Positions 35,503-46,747 are shown, counted from the stretch's first letter. The stretch: DNA of 64,000 nucleotides from Paramecium tetraurelia (GCF_000165425.1 NW_001799244.1:436118-500117), one strand, 5' to 3'. Notes: generated by a model not told the origin, from the sequence alone. Translations and numbers: made by a program.

Positions 35503-36963
35503 TCAATTGGCTATCTTCTTTTTCTCTTCTTCCAGAATTTCCAGATTCCTCTTGACTTCATTAGGCAATTCTATGAGACTTGGATAAAGTGTTGCAATTG
35601 TCTACCATTATGGCAATACAAATGTATCTAACAATTAAATATCCAAAAATACTTAAGAAAAATGTTTAGCCATTAAAGAACGTGAGTTTATCCTTATATT
35701 GTAGCATTGCCGTTACTTCCAAGCCTTTTGCTGCCTCTTTTATAGTCTACTTTAACATATTATATACTTAATCTTAAAACTCTTAGGCTAATAAAAAGGA
35801 CCATTTCATATAAGCATCCCACTCTAAGCATGGATTTGAAATATCACAAGCGTGAACCAACACATTTAAAATGAACTAATATCATCGAATGCAGTATATT
35901 ACTTTCCTATCATCAAAGTTTTCCTTATTAAATCCTCTGTATCTAATCAGTGGATCAGTGATGTCTTGACTTTCTCTCAATTCAATAGTTGCATTGACTC
36001 TATCTTTGAAACAACTGAAGATATTGAAATGTTATCCCATATCTGTGGCTAAAATAGAGCTCACCAAAATTCTCTTAAATTCTTGCTATTATGCGTTTGG
36101 CAAATAATTTAAAAAATTCAGCTATTGATTCTGCGCCAAAATATTGAATAGTGTGGAAACGTGCATGCTCTCGAGGACTGCCTGTTCACAAATATTTTTA
36201 TTTAACTTTTTGGATTTCTTAACTTTGTACAAATTATTCACACCCTCTTTAATATTATTTATTCATTTTTTACTGTGATTTATATCGTGACTTAAGCTTG
36301 CCAACAAGGCTGCAAAGATGTCTTACTTAGATACAAATAGTTTAAGATCAGATTTCTCATACACACAAAATAATAACTTGGTTAAAACTCAATTGTTACT
36401 TAGAATAATGCAAATGCATGCGTAAAGTTATGATAAGAAACGATGTTGTAATTTAGATTGATGTGTGTCAATAGATTCTCTAAATTATTGTAATTTGCGA
36501 ATTGTTCAACCTTACAATAAAATTAACTTAATTACTTCCAAATGCTAGAATATCATCATCGAAGCCTTTAACATCTCTCTACTCGTATAATGGTGATGAT
36601 TAAAATTAACATTGATTAAATCCTCGTATTCTTCATAAACTATATGTGATTACTTAGAGTTGCTATCTTTTTACTGAAATCCAATTTCACATCATAAACC
36701 AGTGGAACAAATGTTATATTCAAGGATTTCCATTTTTTTACAAACGCATGATAGTCAGTTTAATTAAGTTTCAACTCATTTTCCAGTCTCCTTCGAAATC
36801 TCTTCAAGGCTCTATAAACTTGATTCAATTATTCCTAATTCTCCGATTTGAGAAAAGGCACACAACTCTCAAAAAGTTTGAATGTGTTTTGAAACTCTTT
36901 GTTTGGGATTTGATAGCTGGTTTTTATTTGATTAATGTGTTGTTGAATCTATTACAAACTCAT
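35503..36963 (-). CDS. 3',5'-cyclic nucleotide phosphodiesterase (class I), apparent frameshift
   Basis: Hydrolyses cAMP or cGMP. Six exons (introns 36674-36699, 36511-36535, 36377-36399, 36247-36273, 35876-35902). All catalytic signatures are present: YHNFTHAFALFQ with the metal/acid His (near 36440), LSHDINHKGVNN (near 36275), VLESMHVSTLF, ILATDMGQHF and VLVHACDISNP (near 35850). The C-terminal helix with the purine-stacking region reads VFLDIQLLDTFVLPQW. The N-terminal 170 residues lack a recognisable regulatory domain. Exon sum is 1333 nt, one too many: an A5 run at 35658-35662 (T5 in sense) shifts the frame between NGQTF and SQVFLD; four bases would restore it. Either assembly error or a broken copy. 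Confidence 0.85.
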
Positions 36964-37049
36964 TTTAAATTATTTAATATTAAGCAAATACAAATATAAT
37001 ATATTGTTAATCAAAAACATTCATAAACTTTAATCTAATAATTAAATTT

Positions 37050-37640
37050 TAATTTCATTTATGAACAGAATACCTTATTGCCTCTCCAATTTTTCAAGTT
37101 CTAAGTCAACTCCCATATAATGGATAAAGAATAAGTTGAATCTCAAAAATACCAGAGGACAATTAATATTCAATGACATTGAAGCATACATCTTCGGAAA
37201 TCAATTTAACTCAAGTAACAACCATACAATTTGTAGAAATTCAATGCGATCAAATTCTAATTAGATACAATTTTCTCATAGTTCATATCTGGCTTGTTCA
37301 ATAGGCACTACAATAGCATTACCTAAAAAATTACTTGATTAAACAATAACTTGAAAGCATCCTATATAAATCAGCCTCCAATTATATCTATTAGTTTGAT
37401 GTAATTCTTCAGTATCACATTTAGGATAATTACAATTAAGAAATGAAACAAGAACTTGAAAGGAATTAAGAAGTCTTATAATTTGTCTTGGATGATTATT
37501 ATAACTATTAATTTAAGAAGAAGAGTTTAGAATAGATTGTATTTGAGTAACTACATCATTTCATTTAGAGATATTTTGCTTCGCCAACAATGTGAAAAAC
37601 AAAAAGTAGACAAAATATGTACTTACATAACCAACAATGT
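37050..37640 (-). pseudogene. Degenerate coding-like region with three in-frame TGAs
   Basis: One minus-strand frame reads like protein over about 190 codons: DVVTQIQSILNSSS, HPRQIIRLLNSFQVLVSFL, RYNWRLIYIGCFQVIVQ, QLEFDRIEFLQIVWLLLELN and MGVDLELEKLERQ. It is cut by TGAs at 37561-37563, 37276-37278 and 37201-37203 and lacks an ATG. The third TGA can be hidden in a 36-nt intron; the others cannot be removed by normal-size introns. An antisense ORF (ATG 37061 to TGA 37354, 97 codons) overlaps it. No family recognised. I favour a decaying gene, with low confidence. Confidence 0.3.
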
Positions 37641-38194
37641 ACTTTTATTCTCCATATAATTTTAAGTACAATCATATGTTAAAATACGATCAAGGAGTCT
37701 TAAGGGGAGAAAATGAAAAGATCCTTTGGGTTGAATGAATATCAATTGTATTTAAGTAGAATTAGTTAATTTAATTATTATGAAATGTTATGGTATTTAT
37801 GAAATATTTTCTAATTGGAGGTCAATCGGCTGGAAATGACCTTTAAAATAAATATAAAATTTTGTGTAATAATTATTTTAAGGGGAAGATAATTTCAGAT
37901 CATCTATAACAAAAGATAAACCAATAATATTGATTTTTGAGTTTAATAACCGATTCAAGATTATCCATATGTTTTTAATAAATTAACTATATAAATATAT
38001 TTTTAAAGGGAGAATTATAACAAATTATATAACATGTTTTTTTTTAAATTATTATTGATTATTTGCTCAAAATTTTCATAGATTGATATTTCCCTTTTTT
38101 TTCTAAAAACACTTCTTTCTAAAATTTTATACCTATCGATCTGTTGATAAAACAATAGAGTTAAATTTTATATTATTATTTTTAATTTATAATA
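37641..38194. other. A+T-rich spacer
   Basis: About 550 bp of A/T-rich sequence with homopolymer runs and no supportable ORF. It separates the degenerate minus-strand region from the plus-strand zinc-finger/WD gene and should include that gene's promoter. Confidence 0.45.
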
Positions 38195-39878
38195 ATGATA
38201 GGAATATAATTATGTTGTTTATCAGAAGATTGCTTTCGAGTTTTAACGAATCAAGATAATTTGAATAATCACATAACTCATAGAATAGTTACTTCATAAT
38301 AAATAATTGAAGCCTACAAAGTATCATATTCAATAATTATTGAATTAAGAGTAAAGCCTGTTAGAAGAATTATCAGATGGAGTGTATTTGGACTTTTTGG
38401 AAAAACAAAGTCATAAGCAGTCGAATTTGTAATAGTTCATCAAAACGCTGACCACTGAAATTTACGATTTTTAGTAAAATGTAATTTAACAGACAAAATT
38501 ATTAATCGATCATTTAAATTCCATCGATGTAGGCCAATTAGTCGATTAGGAAATTATTTAAAATTATTAAAACATTCTAAATAGATCGATAGATTGCAAC
38601 GATGTTAATCAATTAATAAAAATTGTGTAACCTCAGCATTCTTTCAATGAAAAATAGTTAAAGGATGGCAACAATGACATCTAAGGATTCGGAACAAGTT
38701 TGAATATCAATATTCAAAATAAGATAAAGATTATGAAACCCAAGTGTTTCTATAAGGATATTTAGGAGAAATCTTAAATATAAGGAGAACGAATCAAATT
38801 CATCTAATCAAAACTTGAGGAATTAAATGTGGATTTCACATCTAAACTGAATCAATGGACGAAAACTGTAGAATCCTTATTTTCATTCTAATAAATTTCA
38901 TAATTTACATTGATACCCTAAACTAAGTCTAAAGTCATTAAGTCACCAGCTGTAGCTAGAATAGAGTTGCATAACCTATGCAAAGTATCATAATATGATT
39001 TATCATTCAGGATACTTTAATTTACGCTCATTCAAATTAAATTCACCTTTTTGACATTGACACTATGAAAATGAGTCATTCAGTAAAATTTAATCACTCT
39101 ATTATTGATTACACAGTAGACTCAGAGAAACTTCTAATTGCAATAATGATTGGCATAGATTTGTTACTCTACAATCTTATTTCTTTGAAAAAGATTAGAC
39201 AATTCAAAATAACTATAGACACAAATAAAGGAGTTGCTTTGAAATTCTTTGAGGTATTTCATTTTAGATTTAGTATAGAATTAAATCTGTGTGAGCTCTG
39301 GGGTTTCCCTATAATTTTTCCCCATTTTCCCTTCTTCATCTATGCCACAATTTAATCAATCTCTAAATTTTCATTCCTACTGGGATAAAATTCAGGTCTT
39401 GGAGTATTGTGTTATAAATAAATTTGGAGTTTAAGAAATGCTTCTTGTCTTGGGGACTACAAGTGGATTAATTTCACTATTTAATTCAAATTTCAAAGAA
39501 TTGTTTTCAAAGCAGTTTCATCAAGGTCCAATTAATTAATTTAGATACCAATAATCAAAAAAATATGGTAAAGTTTTGTTGTCGGTTGGGGATGATTTAA
39601 GGGTGAATTTATATCAAATCGAGAATACTTTTCTCAAATGCATTTAAATGATAACATTTGAATCTCAAATTTTGGATGTGCTGTTATTCAAAAACTATTT
39701 TTTAGTCACAACTAAAAATTAAAATCTATTCGAAATTTATATGATCAATGAAAACACGGAATGTTAAAGAATTGAGATGGATGGAGATTTTGAATGTGAT
39801 TGGAAGGACAGATTATTCAATATTGGTGAAAAAGTAGTTGTTGTAAAGAATTAAATTTACTTTTGTAAGCTTCTGTGA
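38195..39878 (+). CDS. Zinc-finger-like coiled-coil protein with WD40-like C terminus
   Basis: Four exons (introns 38321-38351, 38985-39010, 39254-39278); 533 aa. The N terminus has a Cys/His cluster (CCLSEDC...HITH) like a truncated B-box. A coiled-coil region follows (LLEELSDGVYLDFLEK, FIQSKLEELNVDFTSKLNQW). From about 39000 the sequence becomes beta-propeller-like, with repeat ends such as DIDTMKMSH, GTTSGLISLFNSNF, SVGDDLRVNLYQ and CDWKDRLFNIG. This mirrors the gene at 32777 but with weaker WD signatures and a partly lost B-box. Function unknown; probably a scaffold. The first intron ends AAGAG, so its 3' splice site could also be two bases earlier. Confidence 0.6.
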
Positions 39879-39959
39879 ATCTTCTTTTAAAAAATGGATT
39901 ATATATACTTTAAATCATTATTTTATATATTGCTATACATTTATTTTTAAAATTAGAAA

Positions 39960-41573
39960 ATGCCTAGAAAGAATCCAATTCATAGATTGTTCTGCAGCTA
40001 AAATTGGACAATCAAATCATAAATTACACTATTCTCTATTCTTTATATTGCTTTCTGCATCTTGCTAACAACTACTCTGCTGATGATTTTCTTGAATTTT
40101 TCAAAGGACTCTTTATCAGAGAGCACATTATCAATGGAGAGGTTAGAAACAACAAATTAAATGTCTCGGTATAATACTCTCCAAACTTAATCTTTCAATA
40201 GAGTTTTGAATTTTAGTTACTAGACATTATCTAATATTGACAAATTAAATCACTTTATTGAAATGCAGGGATAAAACAATTTTAACATAATTTAACCAAC
40301 TAATTGCATTGATAATCCGTAGCTGTGGGATAAATATATATTTAATTGTAGTTTATGTTACAAATTCTGTAACAAAACTATGTAAATAGATGAGTCTGAT
40401 TATTAATAGTACCTTTCATTAATTTCTCTGATTACTCAGACTCTCCCAATTTTGAATTTATATAGATAAACATTTTTCACTAGCACAGGCTTTGAATAAT
40501 TCTTTACTGTTTTTAAAGGGGGAAATTACACCAAGTTTGTAGCCCATATAAGACCTTGGTATATAAACCATATGAATAGAACTAAGTATGAAAATCAAAG
40601 ATTCTACCTCTCTGACTTATATTTGGATTGGATTAATAAATTAGCGGTCGCCTTTACAGTGAGTTTGACTAACTTAAAGGGGGAAATGATTGGAGTGATT
40701 GGATACGATTTAGCGTTTGATTTGCTTCCCTATTTTGTGGATTAAAGACTCAAAATGGAGATTGTCAATTCAACCGGCCATTTATTAGTTAGTAGCTATT
40801 ATGAGGAATTCAAGTATCCTACAGTCATTTATAATACTTCTCTAACAGGGTTTACAAAATATGATTGGCAGAAGATGAAATAGTTTGGAGACGATGAGAA
40901 CTTAGGGAGAGGTACTTTGAGGGTTAAGAATCGCAAGACTATGGAATATAATGAGGTTTCAGTCTACAAACTGGTGTATCCTTAATTTTACATTATTATG
41001 TATTCATATGTATTAACTAGTTATTAAACAGATGATTAATTTATAAAGGATCAATAAGCAATTTTAGGTAATTTGGATAAGTTTGATGAAAGCATTTTAT
41101 AGGGGACTATTTATTTTAGCTTAATAATTTTATTCTCAGTATTGTTGATTCAGTTCTTAATAATTAAGTATGTTTTAAGTCATTTAGAATCATTAGTTCT
41201 AATCACAAAATAATAAATATTCTTAAAACAACGAATCAAGAACAAAAGTGTAGCAATTAATCCTGATAAGGATAACACCATATCTAAATTATGTCGATCT
41301 TTCTTAAGATTAAATTAAAACTTAACCAACTTTAAATGGAAGAAATCTAAATTGTGCAGAACCATACAGAGAATCAATTACCCTAAGAAGAATTCTGGCA
41401 TTGATTTCTCGATGTGTGAGAATTACAATAATAAAATCAAGGGTTTAACTCAGTAGTTAGAAAATTATGAGGACGACAATTTTGCAGGGTTCAGTCAAGA
41501 TTTGTTTAAGAGACTCATATCCAGAAATAAGTATTTACATAAGTTATTTATATAAAAATATGGTACTCAGTGA
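39960..41573 (+). CDS. Two-transmembrane sensor with dCache-like extracellular domain
   Basis: Uninterrupted 537-aa ORF. A basic N terminus (MPRKNPIHRLF) precedes TM1 (ILYIAFCILLTTTLLMIFL, about 25-45). The extracellular region is about 340 residues and ends at TM2 (YFSLIILFSVLLIQFLIIKYV, about 385-405). In it, HIRPWYINHMNRTKYENQ with the downstream YLDWINKLAVAFTVSLTN and GEMIGVIGYDLAFD matches the dCache pattern RPWY...D...G...S..G.VIGVVGVDI. A membrane-proximal strand set follows (LLVSSYYEEF, YIIMYSYVLTSY). The cytoplasmic tail is basic and helical, with no kinase, cyclase or PDE domain. Likely a chemosensor for small ligands such as amino acids; output partner unknown. Architecture parallels the gene at 21456-23083. 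Confidence 0.75.
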
Positions 41574-41627
41574 TTATTTTAATTAATTTTACTTCATATA
41601 TTCGTTTTTAATAATTAATAAAACAAA

Positions 41628-42780
41628 ATGAAAATAATCGTATTGATTGTGCTGCTGGGAGCAGCTCTGGCAAGAGACGAATACTTCTTTGCTTAATTGA
41701 GAGATTCAGAATTCGGAAAAACAATTATATAGACATTACAAGTATAATTGTTACAAGAACATCCTGCTGACACAGTTGTGCATCTCCTAAAGCAAATGAA
41801 GGATGATCTTCTCAATGAATAGAGAGCTGAAGATGAAGATGTGTAAGTGTCATTGTAGAGTTGCCAAACAGCATCCGAAGCAGCTGCTGCAGTCATAACA
41901 GTTGCCAAGGAAAGAAAAGCAACAGCAGAAGACAGATTGCCTCTATTGTAATAGGAACAAAATGACAAGAAATAACAATTGCTCGACAAACAAGGGGAAG
42001 AGTAAAGAAACTTGGATAGAATTAGTGTATTGCAAGAGGCTCGTAACGTGTAAAGAGTAAATTGAATATGTTAATCATTTTTAGGGTGAGTACGAACAAA
42101 GAAGAGACGAATTGGTAGGATTGATTTCAGCCTTACAAGAAGCCAAATAAATCTTATCTCAAGGAATCACTGCTTTGAAGAAGACTAGCTTTGCTGAATT
42201 GAAGAGCCATCATTAAAGTTTCTTGAAATATTATCCTCACAAAAAGGGTTTCCATACTATGGTCAACATGTTATTGGAAGTATTACAAGATGAGGGTACA
42301 CAAGAAAGTGCAGCACAAAAGGTTGTTAAGATAATTGACACTCTTGTTGATAGCATCTTCCAAGTTTAAAAGGAAGAAATGAAGGCAGATGATGCAAGGG
42401 AATTAGACTTTTAAACCTAAAAAGAAAGATTACTTTTAGCAAACAGAAGACTGGCAGGAAGTATTGCAGATCTGAATGCTCGTTATGAAGTCTTGGGACA
42501 AAAGGTTTTGGAAGTCAGAAATGATGTTTCCACTTAAGATGCTGTAATTAATATCATATAATTATAGGTTATTAATAATAAATAGACTGAAAAAGGAGAT
42601 TGGGATCAAACTTGCAATGACACTGAGAAGGCTCATAGACAATAAACGGAAGGAAGGTAGTTAATTCAATTAATAATTTATAGAAATTCTTAGCTTGAGA
42701 TTATTGTTGAATGCATTGATATCTTTGAGACAAGATTCGACATGGAAACTAAAAGCTATATTCAACGCATAAGATTCTGA
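41628..42780 (+). CDS. Trichocyst matrix protein-like precursor (copy 1)
   Basis: Four exons (introns 42057-42084, 42544-42567, 42657-42683); 357 aa. Signal peptide MKIIVLIVLLGAALA, then two acidic alpha-helical halves separated by a central segment (SHHQSFLKYYPHKKGFH), the usual layout of trichocyst matrix precursors that are cleaved into two coiled-coil polypeptides. The ends contain the family-like DTEKAHRQQTEGRNSQLE and paired Cys (SCQTAS, QTCND, VECID). Products crystallise inside trichocysts and expand on Ca2+-triggered exocytosis. The two last introns are multiples of three without in-frame TGA, so retention would be silent to the frame. Tandem with a second copy 49 bp downstream. Confidence 0.8.
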
Positions 42781-42829
42781 AAAATATTAATACCAATAAA
42801 TAAAAACGGATTTTAATATATATAAATAT

Positions 42830-44081
42830 ATGAAAATTTCGATTTTATTGTCTCTACTAGTTTTAGGATGCCTGACAATGGACTTCGATCAATAGATTGA
42901 AGAATTATAAAGCTCTAAGTTTGGATAAACGATCCTTCAGACTATTATGATGGAGCTACAAACTGAAGACCCAGTTGTGTCTAATCTTATTAACATGGTG
43001 CAAGGGATCGAGAAAACTCTTGAAAACGAGTAGTAAAGAGATGACGATCGCATAGTTAGGATAAGATAGAATTGTGACATTGATATCACAACCCTCAATA
43101 ATCAAATTAATCAAAATACCATTGCTTCCTTGGGTCTCAAGAGTCAACTTGATTCCTTGAATCCACAGAAAGTTTAGGCTGTAGCTAGTTTGGAACGAAA
43201 AAATACTGAAATCACAGATCTCAAGGCTGAGTTGCAATATTAATCTCATAAGCGGGAAACTGAGACTTCAGCCTATGAGACTATTTTAGACAATTTAGAA
43301 TAAGCTTTATTCGGAGTTAACTAAGTGAAGGGATACTTCAATAGTTACTTAGATATTCTTGTCAAGAATAGAAAAAGATTTGAAAAGCCATCATTTTTGG
43401 AAGAATCATATAGTTTTAAATATGAGGAGTCCGAACAAGATGATTCTGAATCAAGATCATTAACCTCTTTAACCTAAGTTGCTTAAAAAGTCAATAAAAT
43501 CAAACATCATGTATATCATATTACTAAATGTTAGGTGTAATTGGAGGGATATGCCACAATGCTCGAAATAATGAGTGAATTGGCTTCCAAAGCTGCAGAC
43601 GAACCTTCTTAGGCTGAAGTCTTAACAAGAAAGGTTCTTTCAATTTTGAAACAAATTGAAAATTACATTCAATCCGAAAGAATCCGAGAGGATCAAGCAG
43701 AAGCTCTCAGATCAAGTAATTTCGACCTTCTCAATACTCTGTTATCTGATCAACTTGTGTAAGCCAATCAAGACAAGACATATATGGAAGGTACAAAAGA
43801 GTTTGTTAATCTTAGGTTTGGTTGCCTCCTTGTCCACTAGAATTACCTAAGGAACAAACGAAAAATTTGAAGTGGATTAGAAGGTAGCAATAAAAACAAA
43901 GGAATTGGAAAATAGGAAGACTGATTGCAGACTTAAGAACAATGAATATGAAACTGATACTTAGAATAGGTATTTTAAATTAATTTAATTTAGAATCAAA
44001 TAGAAAAGAGTTGTTGTTGTGGCAGTTGATTTAATTTCATCCAAATTGGGCTAACTTAAGCGCAAATTGCTTGAAAATTGA
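42830..44081 (+). CDS. Trichocyst matrix protein-like precursor (copy 2, divergent)
   Basis: Three exons (introns 43791-43815, 43970-43993); 400 aa. Signal peptide MKISILLSLLVLGCLT. The N-terminal half shares the copy-1 layout: FGQTILQTIMMELQTEDPVV against FGKTILQTLQVQLLQEHPAD. Helices carry Cys (RQNCDID, KCQVQLEGYA, TDCRLKNNEYETDT). A central acidic Ser/Glu-rich stretch (SFLEESYSFKYEE, EQDDSESRS) may be the processing region. Compared with copy 1 it has a longer middle and a hydrophobic C-terminal helix (VVVVAVDLISS). Same strand and near-identical starts suggest tandem duplication followed by divergence. Confidence 0.8.
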
Positions 44082-44131
44082 ATTATTATAAAATAGTGAC
44101 ATAATTAATTAAGAATAAATTTTTTCTTATT

Positions 44132-46146
44132 ATGTAATCTCAAGATGAATACATCAGTTTGCCAAAAGTCAAATCTAACAAAATCGATAATTAGGAAATA
44201 GATTTGCATTGGAAGAATCTTACAGTAACAATTAAAATGGTAGAATTCTTATATATATAATTACAGAAGGAATAATCAAGGAGACCAAAAGTGACAGATC
44301 CTTTACTAGGATTAAATAATGAAAAAACAATTCTCAACAATGTCTCAGGATATGCAAAAGCTGGTCAAATGACTGCAATTATGGGACCATCCGGTGCTGG
44401 GAAGACAACTTTGGTCGCATTATTGAGCAAAAGATATAAACCTGGACCAAACACTACTATCAGTGGAGAAGTCTTAGCAAACAACAATAAATACAAAAGA
44501 TTCAATGATTTTGGTGCTTTTGTGATCTAGGATGATTTGTTGATGGCAACAATGACTGTAAAAGGTATTTAATTTTTGATGATGTCAGAAACGTTGATGT
44601 TTGCAGCCAATATGAGATTGAAAGATGATTTAGCATAAAGAATGTCTAGAGTTGATTAGATAATCAAAGATTTGAATTTGAGAGCCTGTTAAAATACTTT
44701 GGTGGGAGATAACATCATCAAAGGCATTTCTGGAGGAGAGAAGAAAAGAACTTCCATCGGTATGGAATTAATTGGCGATCCACCTGTTTTAATCCTAGAT
44801 GAACCAACTTCAGGCTTAGATTCCTTTACTGCATTTATTTGTATGAATATTCTCAAGAAGATCACAATTAAGTATTAAATTTTAAGATTAAATTTAGTCA
44901 AAAAAGGACAGTAATTTTTACAATACATCAACCAAGTCTAGATATATGTCAATTATTTGATCGCATGATTATTTTAAATAATGGTTAAACAATCTATCAA
45001 GGAAATTATGGTTTTCTATTGGATTATTGTAGACAAATTAATTTGAATGTAGATATCCATTCAACTCCTTTAGATTCCATAATGAATAATCTTAATGAAG
45101 CCTTTAATTAAGGAGATAATAAAGTCACTCATGCAAATTACAAAATATATCTAGAAGAAGATGTCCTGAAATTCCATTCTTAATATCAAGGTTATCATAA
45201 AAGAAGAACTTAAACATCATTCTGTCAAGAAATGAAATTTCTCATGAAAAGATAATTCATTAATTATGTCAGAAGTCCTAATTTACTAAGAAGTAAAATA
45301 TTTGGATCAGTCTTCATGTTGTTATTCTTGGGATGGCTATTTTGGATGGTGGGAAAAGATCAACCTCCCCAAGATGAAAATGTAAGCATTGATGACCTAA
45401 GCAAATACTTAAACAACATGAGAGGAGCTTGTTTTGTTTGTGGAACTTCAGCAATATTCTCTGCCCTAGGACCATTGTTAATGTTATGTATAGTATTCGT
45501 TCTATTTTAGTCCCCATTGAAAGAAACATTTTCTTAAAAGAAGAGAACTCTAAGATGTATCGAGTCTCTTCCTACTTCTTGAGTAAGGTTATGTTAGAAG
45601 TACCCATGAATGTTTTTATTTAAATCTTATTCTCAATAGCATTATATGCTGCTTTTGGATTTATTTGGGAACTTGAAAACGTTATACTCTTTACTGTTAT
45701 AAGTGTTTCCGTATCTTTAAGTGGCAACGGATTAGGAATGTATGAACATCAACATTATCAATAGATTTACTGGATGTTTATTTAAAGATGCCAAACAATC
45801 TGCTTCCTTAGGTCCAATACTCTTGATTCCACTTTAAGTATTTAGTGGACAGTATGCCAACTTGGCTTCTATTCCTAAATTTATAAGCTGGGTCCAATAC
45901 ATCTCAGTATGATATCTGTCATATACTTAGCCATTTAAATATTTCTTAGAAGGATTCGGTAGAACATAATTAAATGATGCCATGTTTCATTTGGATCCTT
46001 CAGGAGTTGAATTATCTCCATGGACATACTATGGAATGGATTTTGGAATGTGGAATTGTGCCATAGTTTTAATATCTATTGCTGTTATGTTTCATGTATT
46101 TGGTGGTATCTTTTTAAAACTCTTAGTCAATAAAATTAATGTTTGA
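44132..46146 (+). CDS. ABCG-family half-transporter
   Basis: Seven exons (introns 44240-44266, 44565-44588, 44872-44897, 45488-45510, 45740-45764, 45907-45930); 621 aa. N-terminal nucleotide-binding domain: GPSGAGKTT (Walker A), [12 protein letters not shown] (ABC signature), [12 protein letters not shown] (Walker B and D-loop) and TIHQPS (switch His). This is followed by the six-helix ABC2 membrane domain: [64 protein letters not shown] and the QYISPFKY motif, which is only formed after the last intron (containing an in-frame TGA) is spliced. Order NBD-TMD is ABCG/White type. Works as a dimer exporting lipids or other hydrophobic molecules; substrate unknown. Confidence 0.9.
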
Positions 46147-46249
46147 GTTATTTCATATTTAAATTTATCAATTTGGATATATTAAAGATTCTCATAAAGT
46201 TTATAGGGTAATGATTTTATTGCAATAATTATATTTATTTATATCATAA

Positions 46250-46735
46250 ATGAGTAATGCTTTCAAATCAGCTGGCAATAATCTAACCAAAGGGGATCTA
46301 GGATAAACTGGTTAAAGTTTTGCAGGATCACAAAACCCTGCCTCACTCAAAGGAAAATTGATGAGTTTAGAAGTATCCAAATTGTTTATCAAAGGAAACA
46401 ATTAAAGGGATTCAAGATGAAATGAATTTCCATAAAAAAGAGGTCTAAATATTGAAATCTGAAAAAGATACTCTAGAATCCGTCTTGAGCATGAAAACAT
46501 AAGATGTTAAAAAAACCCTCACAAATGAATTAATGAGAATTGAAGAAGAAATGAAAAGGTAGTATCATTTGATCATCATTTTAGACATTTTGCACATTAA
46601 AAGGCTGAAAATTCTAGATTGTAATAACAAATAACAGCATTAAAAGGTGAAAAAACTGCATTGTAACAATAATTGCTCGGATTACAGAGAAGAATAGCAG
46701 AACTTGAATTACAAGTTGGTTAAGAATAAGCATGA
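46250..46735 (+). CDS. Small coiled-coil protein, 145 aa
   Basis: Three exons (introns 46373-46394 and 46559-46584). The N-terminal 45 residues are Gly/Ser/Asn-rich (KSAGNNLTKGDLGQTG). Thereafter it is one continuous coiled coil with good heptads (LRRIAELELQVGQEQ-like end, EEMKRHFAHQKAENSRLQQQ). Short, single-coil proteins of this type occur in basal bodies and cilia, but no family is recognised. The gene converges with the HAD phosphatase, 12 bp away. Confidence 0.6.
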
Positions 46736-46747
46736 TAATTATCATAT

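Noticed and set aside
37061-37354. Plus-strand 97-codon ORF starting MNRIPYCLSN
   Set aside because: Asn/Ser-rich composition resembles antisense noise, and the opposite strand reads more like protein. Not listed as a gene, though it is not excluded.
45907-45930. In-frame TGA inside the last membrane segment of the ABCG gene
   Set aside because: It lies in a 24-nt intron; splicing yields the family motif QYISPFKY.
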